DNA of 15,664 nucleotides from JBQLZO01 sp052168315 (GTDB lineage Bacteria; Planctomycetota; Phycisphaerae; Phycisphaerales; UBA1924): NCBI GenBank assembly GCA_052168315.1, contig JBQLZO010000057.1, positions 1 to 15,664 on the forward strand, written 5' to 3'. Below, piece after piece: positions 7,026-12,696 of this stretch. Each line of letters opens with the position of its first letter. The stretch's first letter is position 1. The notes beneath the pieces were generated by a model. It saw only the letters and a program-made list of their open reading frames with translations. It did not search any database and was not told the DNA's origin. The position numbers were made by a program, and so were the translations under genes.

Positions 7026-8371
7026 TGCCGCGCAACCCGATCCAGAAGCTCGTCGACTTCCACGAGGGCGAGTCCGTCCCCGCGCTGCTCTCAGCGCTCT
7101 ACTTCTTCTGCCTCCTCTTCGGCTACTTCATGCTCAGGCCCCTCCGCGACGCCATGGGGCTCGATGACGGCGTGGACAGCCTCCACAAGCTCTTCCTCAT
7201 CACCCTCGGCGTCATGGTCATCGCGAACATCGCGTACGGCTTCGTCGCCTCCCGCGTCCCGCGCCGCGTGTTCGTGCCGATCGTCTACTGGATCGGCGTC
7301 GCCTGCATCGCCGGCTTCCTCGCGGCCTTCCTCGCGCTCGGCGAGCACCGGAGCCCATTCGTCGGCAAGGTCTTCTATGTCTGGCTCAGCGTCTTCAACC
7401 TCTTCGCCGTCACCGTCTTCTGGGGCTTCATGGCCGACCTGTTCACGCTCGCCCAGAGCAAGCGGCTCTTCGGCTTCATCGGCGTCGGCGGCACCGCCGG
7501 CGCGATGTGCGGCAGCGCGTTCACCGGAGTCCTCGCCGTGCGCCTCGGCGAGGCCGGGCTCTTCGCCTGCGCTGCGGCACTCATCGCCATCGCCGGAGCC
7601 ATCGCCACCGCGCTGGCGCGCCGCGCCGATGCCCGCACCGGCACCCGCATCGGCGGCCTCCGCGGCGCGAGCTGGTCCGGGCTCGTCGCCATCGCCCGCT
7701 CGCCATACCTCATGGGCATCGCCGCCTATGTCGCGCTGTTCACCATCCTCAGCACGCTGATCTACTTCGAAAAAGGCCGCATCGTGTACGCGGCCACCGA
7801 CGACCGCGAGGCCCGGGCCCAGATCCTCGCGTGGATCGAGATGGGCGGGCAGGCGCTCACACTGTTCATCCAGGTCTTCCTCACCGGCAGGCTCATGCGC
7901 CGGCTCGGCGTGGGCACCCTGCTCGCCCTCGTCCCGCTGCTCACCCTCGCGGGGTTCATCGCGCTGGCCGTGATCCCGGGGCTGCTGACTATCGCGCTCC
8001 TCGACGCCGCCCGCCGCGCCTGCAACCACGCGCTGAGCAAGCCCGCCCGCGAGACGCTCTTCACCGTCGTCCCGCGCGAGGACAAGTACAAGGCCAAGAG
8101 CGCCATCGACACCTTCGTCTACCGCGGCGGCGACTCCATCGGCACGCTCCTCGATATGTGGCGCACGCACAGCGCCGCCATCGCCGCCAGCGGCGGCCTC
8201 CTGCTCGCCGCGCCCCTCTGCCTCGCGGGCGTCGCGCTCTCCTTCTTCCTCGGCCAACAGGAGAAGCGCCGCGCCGCATCAACAGACCAGACCGATCACG
8301 CCCCGCCATTCCCCGCACCCCAGCCGCTCTCCGACGCCCCGACGCCCGTTCTGGGCAGCGCGAACGCATGA
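7025..8371 (+). CDS. ATP/ADP-translocase-like (Tlc, NTP/NDP exchange) membrane carrier
   Basis: This is a 448-residue polytopic inner-membrane protein with about 12 hydrophobic helices between residues 20 and 410. Conserved-looking stretches include 'YFFCLLFGYFMLRPLRDAMG' after the first loop, 'FWGFMADLFTLAQSKRLFGF' followed by a Gly-rich helix 'IGVGGTAGAMCGS', and 'KPARETLFTVVPREDKYKAK' followed by 'AIDTFVYRGGD'. These fit the Tlc-type carriers often labelled NTP/NDP exchange transporter or MFS transporter in free-living bacteria. In such hosts they are not the parasite nucleotide importers, so the real substrate is unknown. The ATG at 7025 overlaps the regulator's stop. The C-terminal 35 residues are Pro/Ala-rich and probably cytoplasmic. 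The Tat-signal epimerase gene follows 19 bp later. Confidence 0.8.
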   Translation: MPRNPIQKLVDFHEGESVPALLSALYFFCLLFGYFMLRPLRDAMGLDDGVDSLHKLFLITLGVMVIANIAYGFVASRVPRRVFVPIVYWIGVACIAGFLAAFLALGEHRSPFVGKVFYVWLSVFNLFAVTVFWGFMADLFTLAQSKRLFGFIGVGGTAGAMCGSAFTGVLAVRLGEAGLFACAAALIAIAGAIATALARRADARTGTRIGGLRGASWSGLVAIARSPYLMGIAAYVALFTILSTLIYFEKGRIVYAATDDREARAQILAWIEMGGQALTLFIQVFLTGRLMRRLGVGTLLALVPLLTLAGFIALAVIPGLLTIALLDAARRACNHALSKPARETLFTVVPREDKYKAKSAIDTFVYRGGDSIGTLLDMWRTHSAAIAASGGLLLAAPLCLAGVALSFFLGQQEKRRAASTDQTDHAPPFPAPQPLSDAPTPVLGSANA

Positions 8372-8374
8372 ACC

Positions 8375-8382
8375 AAGGAGGA
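8375..8382 (+). promoter_or_regulatory. Shine-Dalgarno site of the epimerase gene
   Basis: AAGGAGGA lies just after the carrier's stop, with a 9-base gap (counted from GGAGG) to the ATG at 8391. It is among the strongest ribosome-binding sites in the window and fixes the epimerase start. Confidence 0.8.
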
Positions 8383-8390
8383 TCCCACCG

Positions 8391-9590
8391 ATGCCACACA
8401 CCAGGCGCGAATTCCTGACCATCACCACCGCCGCCGGGCTCGCCGCCGGCGCTGGGCTCATCGTCCCCGCCCTCGCGCAGCGCGCGCTCGCGCAGCCCGC
8501 CGGCGCCGCGAAGAAGAAGGTCCTCTTCCTCGGCGGCACCGGCTTCATCGGCCCGCACATCGTCCGCGCGCTCCTCGACGCCGGGCACACCGTCACGCTC
8601 TTCAACCGCGGCAACCGCGATGAGCTCTTCCCAGACCTCGAACTCATCACCGGCAACCGCATCACCGACATCGACCCCGGGCTCACCCCGCTCAAGGAGG
8701 CCATCGACGCCGGGCGCACATGGGACACCGTCATCGACACCGCCAATGTCCACACCTGGGTCGAGAACTCGGCCAGCCTCCTCAAGGATGCGGCCAGCCA
8801 GTATGTCTTCACCTCCTCCATGAGCGTCTACGCCGACAACTCCGTTCTCAACCAGACCGAGGATGGCCCGGTCCACACCATGCCCGACGAGATCGCCGAT
8901 GGCATCGACCGCCTCCCCTACGACATGAACTACTTCGGCGCGGTCAAGGCCCGCTGCGAGGATGCCGCCCGCCGCCACTTCGGCGACCGCGCCCTCATCG
9001 TCCGCCCCGGGCTCATCGTCGGCCCGCGCGACTACTCGCACCGCTTCACCTACTGGCCGTGGCGCATCCGACAGGGAGGCGATGTCCTCGCCCCGGGCGC
9101 GCCCGACCACCCGGTCATGTACCTCGACGCCCGAGACCTCGCCGCATTCCTCGCGCTCAACATCACCAACGGCACCGGCGGCACCTTCAACATCAACGGC
9201 CCGGCCGGCGGCCCCTCCACCATCGGCAGACTCCTCACCGGCATCAACGAGGCCCTCAGCGCCGGCGCCGCCTTCACATGGGTCAAAGCCGACTGGCTCG
9301 CCCAGCACGGCGTGAATCCGTGGGCCCAGATGCCCGTCTGGATCCCCCCGTCATCCGGCATGGAAGGCTTCCACCGCAAGAGCATCGAACGCGCCGTCAA
9401 GGCCGGCTTCACCTCGCGCCCCCTCGCCGAGACCGTCCGGGACACCCTCGCCTGGCTCGACAACGAGTACCGCCCCCGCGCCGCCGAGCAGGACCGCCCC
9501 TACCTCCCCGGCGAGAACGCCCCCGGCATCTCCATGGAGCGCGAGGCCGAACTCCTCGCCGAGTGGAATCAGCAGCAGCCGTCCGAGTGA
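8391..9590 (+). CDS. Tat-exported NAD-dependent epimerase/dehydratase (extended/atypical SDR)
   Basis: This 399-residue protein begins with a twin-arginine signal: R5-R6 in 'TRREFLT', a hydrophobic stretch about 11-28, and a likely cleavage after 'RALA' (about residue 34). The mature protein opens with the Rossmann dinucleotide motif 'GGTGFIG' (48-54). 'YVFTSSMSVYADNS' corresponds to the SDR Ser region. The catalytic Tyr-x-x-x-Lys site reads 'NYFGAVKARCE': Lys186 is present, but the place of the Tyr is Phe182, with Tyr181 one residue early. It is followed by 'IVRPGLIVGPRDYSHRFTYW', typical of sugar-nucleotide-like SDRs. By family it should act on a nucleotide sugar or similar substrate; export folded with NAD(P) bound is expected for Tat substrates. 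Because of the altered site it may be a binding protein or an unusual oxidoreductase. It is the last gene of the trmB-carrier operon. Confidence 0.88.
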   Translation: MPHTRREFLTITTAAGLAAGAGLIVPALAQRALAQPAGAAKKKVLFLGGTGFIGPHIVRALLDAGHTVTLFNRGNRDELFPDLELITGNRITDIDPGLTPLKEAIDAGRTWDTVIDTANVHTWVENSASLLKDAASQYVFTSSMSVYADNSVLNQTEDGPVHTMPDEIADGIDRLPYDMNYFGAVKARCEDAARRHFGDRALIVRPGLIVGPRDYSHRFTYWPWRIRQGGDVLAPGAPDHPVMYLDARDLAAFLALNITNGTGGTFNINGPAGGPSTIGRLLTGINEALSAGAAFTWVKADWLAQHGVNPWAQMPVWIPPSSGMEGFHRKSIERAVKAGFTSRPLAETVRDTLAWLDNEYRPRAAEQDRPYLPGENAPGISMEREAELLAEWNQQQPSE

Positions 9591-9653
9591 CGCATCGAAG
9601 CTCCATTCCCAAACCCCGGCAAGTCCCAACCCGGCGAACCCACGCATCGCCGT

Positions 9654-9683
9654 GGTGCGCTCATGGCCCGCCATGAGCGCACC
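9654..9683 (+). terminator. 13-bp perfect hairpin behind the epimerase gene
   Basis: GGTGCGCTCATGG (9654-9666), loop CCCG (9667-9670) and CCATGAGCGCACC (9671-9683) pair without a mismatch. It lies 63 bp after the epimerase stop and about 70 bp before the next promoter. There is no T-run after it, so it could be a T-less terminator, an mRNA-stabilising stem or a REP-like element. Outside this hairpin the 9591-9754 gap shows nothing coding. Confidence 0.6.
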
Positions 9684-9754
9684 TCCCGTTATGGCGCATA
9701 AAGCCATGTAAATCCACAACTTATGATCCGGCATGCCACCGCACTGCCCACTCC

Positions 9755-9782
9755 TTGACCGCCCAATTTGTTCGCATAATGT
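9755..9782 (+). promoter_or_regulatory. Candidate promoter of the radical SAM gene
   Basis: TTGACC (9755-9760) matches the -35 consensus at 5 of 6 bases. Two overlapping -10 candidates follow: CATAAT (9775-9780, spacer 14, ending 7 bases before ATG 9788) and TAATGT (9777-9782, spacer 16). Either would place the transcript start at or very near the ATG at 9788. Confidence 0.55.
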
Positions 9783-9787
9783 TCGGA

Positions 9788-10984
9788 ATGTCCCCGCTCC
9801 CCAGACACCCACCGGAAGACCTCCCCGACCACCCCCCCGACCACCCCCCGGACCCCCCGCCCGGCGACCACACCTACCGCGATGCCCTCCCCCACGCCCC
9901 CGCCCACCGCCGCGGCGCGGCCCTCAACCCCGGCAACCGCTTCGAATCCGTCCGCCTCCATGTCCTCGGCGAAGAACTTGACCGCCAGTGGATCGAGCGC
10001 GAATCCGCCGGAGACGGCGGCAGGCCCACCAGGGTCCAGCGCACCGTCTTCGAAGACAAGACCCGTTCCATCATCAACAAGGTCCAGCGCGCCCCCGACA
10101 TCCCCTTCGACTGGACAGTCAACCCCTACCGCGGCTGCGAGCACGGCTGCGTCTACTGCTTCGCCCGCCAGTACCACGAGTACCTCGGCTTCTCATGCGG
10201 CCTCGACTTCGAAACCAAGCTCATGGCCAAGCCCCGCGCCGCAGAACTCCTCCAGAACGAACTCGCGCACCCGAGGTGGCGCCCCGAGCCCATCGTCATG
10301 TCCGCGAGCACCGACATCTACCAGCCCATCGAGCACGAGCTCCGCATCGCCCGCCAGTGCCTCCAGGTCATGGCCGACGCCGCCCAGCCCGTCTCCACCA
10401 TGACCAAGAGCGCCATGGTCCTCCGCGACACCGACCTCTGGTCGCGCCTGGCATCGCTCGAAGCCGCCCGCATCACCATCACCATCGTCACCCTCGACGA
10501 CCAGCTCGCCCGATCGCTCGAGCCCCGCGCCTCATCGCCGGCCGCGCGCCTCCGCGCCATCCGCCAGCTCACCGATGCAGGCATCCCCGTCACCCTCAAC
10601 ATCGCCCCCGTCATCCCCGGGCTCACCGACCACGAGATCCCCGCCATCCTCGAGGCCGCCGCGGAGGCCGGCGCGATCAGCGCCGCATGGGTCCTCCTCC
10701 GCCTGCCCTACCAGCTCAAGGACCTCTTCCTCGACTGGCTCCAGCGATCCGTCCACCCCGACCGCGCGAAGCGCGTCGAGTCGCTCATCCGCCAGTCGCG
10801 CGGCGGAAAGCTCTACGACGCATCCCACAACCGCGGACGCGGCGATGGCCCGCTCGCGCTCCAGATCGCCCAGAACTTCCGCGTCTTCGCCCGCCGACAC
10901 CACCTCGACCGCACGCCCACCCCCCTCACCGGCCGGCACTTCACCCCGCCCCAGGCCGGCGGCCAGATGCCCCTGTTCAACTGA
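9788..10984 (+). CDS. PA0069-family radical SAM protein (SplB-related)
   Basis: This 398-residue protein carries the radical SAM [4Fe-4S] motif CxxxCxxC at C117, C121 and C124 ('RGCEHGCVYCFARQYHEYLG'). Other family marks are 'RRGAALNPGNRFE' (N-terminal 'RGA-x-x-NP-x-x-RFE'), 'INKVQRAPDIPFDWTVNPYR' before the cluster, 'SASTDIYQPIEHEL' and 'MTKSAMVLRDTDLW'. It belongs with the uncharacterised PA0069 group of COG1533, related in sequence to spore photoproduct lyase; a nucleic-acid repair or modification role is only a guess. The first 45 residues are Pro/His/Asp-rich with a short repeat (DHPPDHPPDPP, about 9825-9862). ATG 9788 is chosen because it sits right behind the promoter; ATG 9779 lies inside the -10 region. 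It ends 9 bp from the convergent methyltransferase gene, so no separate terminator fits between them. Confidence 0.9.
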   Translation: MSPLPRHPPEDLPDHPPDHPPDPPPGDHTYRDALPHAPAHRRGAALNPGNRFESVRLHVLGEELDRQWIERESAGDGGRPTRVQRTVFEDKTRSIINKVQRAPDIPFDWTVNPYRGCEHGCVYCFARQYHEYLGFSCGLDFETKLMAKPRAAELLQNELAHPRWRPEPIVMSASTDIYQPIEHELRIARQCLQVMADAAQPVSTMTKSAMVLRDTDLWSRLASLEAARITITIVTLDDQLARSLEPRASSPAARLRAIRQLTDAGIPVTLNIAPVIPGLTDHEIPAILEAAAEAGAISAAWVLLRLPYQLKDLFLDWLQRSVHPDRAKRVESLIRQSRGGKLYDASHNRGRGDGPLALQIAQNFRVFARRHHLDRTPTPLTGRHFTPPQAGGQMPLFN

Positions 10985-10993
10985 ACAGAGCCC

Positions 10994-11956
10994 TCATCTG
11001 CCCCGCCCGCTCCGACCGCCCTTCTTCATGATGAACAGGTAATTGAACCCGCGCATCATGAACCCCTCCGCCTCCGCGGCCTTCGCCCAGTTCCCCTTCC
11101 CAAGCTTCGCGTTCCGACGCACCACCGCCACGATGTCCACCGCCTCGAACCGCCGCCGCAACAACGAAAACAACTCAAACCCGATCGGCTCAAACCCCGC
11201 CCCCCCCAGTTGCCCCTCCGGTTCCCCCCCTCGTCCCGACCCCTGCCCACCACCCTTCCGGCTTCTTCCACCCTTCCGGAAACTGTCCGACACAAACAGC
11301 CCCATGTGCCGACCCGGACGCAGCACCCGATCGATCTCCCCGATCACCGCATCCATCGCCGTGTAGTACGCGTTCAGCCCCGCGCCCCCGCGCGCGCCCC
11401 GCCCGCTCCCACCACCATTGCGCTCCAGCGCATCCAGCTTCCCGATGCACCGCGGATCATCCGAGTAGTCGATGTGCGTCGAGTACGGCGGATCCACGAA
11501 CACGAAGTCCACGCTCGCATCGTCCAGCGCGATCACCCGCGCATCGCCCACCCCGATGTCTTCACGCTGCGGATTCAGATCGAACCCGATCCCCCTCCGC
11601 CCGAGGTCACGGCACACATCCAGCGTCGTCCCGCTCCCGCACATCGGGTCCAGAACACTCTCGCCGGGGGCCGAGTACCGATGCAGCAGCTGCCAGATCA
11701 CCCACCCCGGCGTCGCCCCCGCGTACCGCTGATTCCCCTGCCCACCGCCCGCGCCGGACCCGTACGACCGCGATGGATAATCCCAAAGCGTCGTCGTGAA
11801 CGGCACCAACTCCGGCCGCCCCTTCGCATACGCCCGCTGCGCCGCATCCGCCTCAAAGTCCCGCCCCGCACGCCGCAGCGCTTCGGTCCGGGTCAACGGC
11901 TTGCGACGATCGTCTGGAGGCATCCACAACGATAGGTGCCTCCGCCGCACCAGCAT
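10994..11956 (-). CDS. Orphan DNA amino-methyltransferase (N6-adenine/N4-cytosine type)
   Basis: This protein has 320 residues from ATG 11956, or 309 from ATG 11923; both starts are possible and the conserved part begins well inside. Counting from 11923, SAM-binding motif I is 'LDPMCGSGTT' (about 91-100), followed by 'GRRGIGFDLNPQ', and the catalytic motif IV is 'FVDPPYSTH' (about 142-150), in the order I then IV. That order differs from beta-class enzymes, where the DPPY motif precedes motif I. The C-terminal part has 'EIDRVLRPGRHMGLFVSDSF' and ends 'RGFNYLFIMKKGG'. Two Gly/Arg/Ser-rich insertions (about 169-183 and 217-241) interrupt the fold. There is no restriction enzyme or specificity gene beside it, so it is an orphan or regulatory methylase. 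An RNA substrate cannot be excluded. It lies 19-52 bp downstream of hicA on the same strand. Confidence 0.8.
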   Translation of the reverse strand: MLVRRRHLSLWMPPDDRRKPLTRTEALRRAGRDFEADAAQRAYAKGRPELVPFTTTLWDYPSRSYGSGAGGGQGNQRYAGATPGWVIWQLLHRYSAPGESVLDPMCGSGTTLDVCRDLGRRGIGFDLNPQREDIGVGDARVIALDDASVDFVFVDPPYSTHIDYSDDPRCIGKLDALERNGGGSGRGARGGAGLNAYYTAMDAVIGEIDRVLRPGRHMGLFVSDSFRKGGRSRKGGGQGSGRGGEPEGQLGGAGFEPIGFELFSLLRRRFEAVDIVAVVRRNAKLGKGNWAKAAEAEGFMMRGFNYLFIMKKGGRSGRGR

Positions 11957-11975
11957 TCACCCTGCGCTGATGCCC

Positions 11976-12206
11976 TCAGTTCAACAGGTCATTGAACTCC
12001 TGCACGCTCAGCCCGCACTGGCTGATGATGCCGCGGAGCAGCCCGCGATCAAGCTCCTTGTGAAGCGGCACCACGGTGCGCCGGCTCGGATGGTCAGGAT
12101 GCGTCATGACCACATGCGATCCCTTCTGACGCAGCCGCACAAACCCACCACGCTCCAGCGCTCGGATCACCTCGTCACCACTGAGAACAGGAAGCTTGTT
12201 CGGCAT
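11976..12206 (-). CDS. hicA: HicA-like toxin (mRNA interferase)
   Basis: This 76-residue protein is of the HicA/YcfA family. The dsRBD-like fold is seen as 'LSGDEVIRALERGGFVRLRQ', then 'KGSHVVM' with the catalytic His31, then 'RRTVVPLHKELDRGLLRGII'. By family knowledge it is a ribosome-independent mRNA interferase, neutralised by HicB. The ATG at 12206 has a purine-rich GAGGGGG about 9 bases upstream. It lies downstream of hicB on the same strand, the reverse of the classical hicA-hicB order, with an unusually long gap of 126 bp that contains a palindrome. Confidence 0.9.
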   Translation of the reverse strand: MPNKLPVLSGDEVIRALERGGFVRLRQKGSHVVMTHPDHPSRRTVVPLHKELDRGLLRGIISQCGLSVQEFNDLLN

Positions 12207-12281
12207 CGGCGTCGGCCCCCCTCATCCGCTGGCTGCGAGCGATCGATTGCCGCGCTTCGCAGCATCCTGCTTTTTCAGGGG

Positions 12282-12297
12282 CACGCCTTGGCGTGCT
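12282..12297. repeat. Palindrome between hicB and hicA
   Basis: GCACGCC-TT-GGCGTGC is a perfect 7-bp inverted repeat with a two-base centre, extended by GGG on the left. It lies in the 126-bp non-coding gap (12207-12332) of the toxin-antitoxin pair. In RNA it could form an attenuating or processing stem that lowers toxin output relative to antitoxin; as DNA it could be an operator or a dispersed repeat. Nothing else is seen in this gap. Confidence 0.65.
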
Positions 12298-12332
12298 TCG
12301 CACGCATCGAGGCAAAGATTCAACTCGCCACC

Positions 12333-12545
12333 CTACGCCGGAATGCGGTCAATGTTTGGATTCTGGATGTCGTCCGGCACCGGCTCGCCGCGCTCCGCCA
12401 GCACCTCAAGCCAGAGCTCCATGGCCTCCCGGCAGTTCTCCATCGCCTCCGCGCGGGTCGACCCCTGCGAATGGCACCCCGGCAGCGACGGCACCGTCGC
12501 GATCCAGAACCCATCCTCGCTCTCGTACACAAAGACATATCGCAT
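12333..12545 (-). CDS. hicB: HicB-like antitoxin, short type
   Basis: This 70-residue protein has the partial RNase-H fold of HicB: 'MRYVFVYESEDGFWIATVPS', 'LPGCHSQGSTRAEAMENCRE', 'AMELWLEVLAERGEPVPDD'. There is no C-terminal ribbon-helix-helix or helix-turn-helix domain, so this is the short form; autorepression by a standard HicB DNA-binding domain is therefore not evident. The ATG at 12545 is preceded by TAGAAT ending 6 bases upstream and has no Shine-Dalgarno sequence. It is transcribed before hicA and divergently from mutL. It should bind and inhibit the HicA toxin. Confidence 0.88.
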   Translation of the reverse strand: MRYVFVYESEDGFWIATVPSLPGCHSQGSTRAEAMENCREAMELWLEVLAERGEPVPDDIQNPNIDRIPA

Positions 12546-12551
12546 AAGTCG

Positions 12552-12557
12552 ATTCTA
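12552..12557 (-). promoter_or_regulatory. -10 hexamer of the hicBA operon
   Basis: The minus strand reads TAGAAT (5 of 6 consensus bases), followed by 6 bases and the hicB ATG. The transcript would start at about the A of the ATG. The -35 region is weak (TTCTGG or TCTGGA). Confidence 0.5.
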
Positions 12558-12683
12558 CGCCCGATCGCCCCGCTTCCAGAACCCGCGCCTCTCCCCCGTG
12601 CTCCCCGATCGCCGCCCCGAAATGCTCCCATCCCCCGACGCTGTATGCCCTGTCAATTCCCCCGATCCCCGCCCGCTCCCCCG

Positions 12684-12689
12684 TACACT
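12684..12689 (+). promoter_or_regulatory. -10-like hexamer of mutL
   Basis: TACACT (4 of 6 consensus bases) ends exactly 7 bases before the ATG at 12697. No Shine-Dalgarno sequence and no clear -35 are seen. The spacing suggests a leaderless transcript. Confidence 0.4.
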
Positions 12690-12696
12690 CACCCCA

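Noticed and set aside
12651..12656. TTGACA on the minus strand upstream of hicB as a consensus -35
   Set aside because: No -10-like hexamer lies at 16-18 bp from it, and it is too far from the TAGAAT at 12557-12552.
12196..12696. An extension of mutL upstream across hicB
   Set aside because: The residues do not resemble MutL and run antisense to hicB; ATG 12697 follows a -10-like box.
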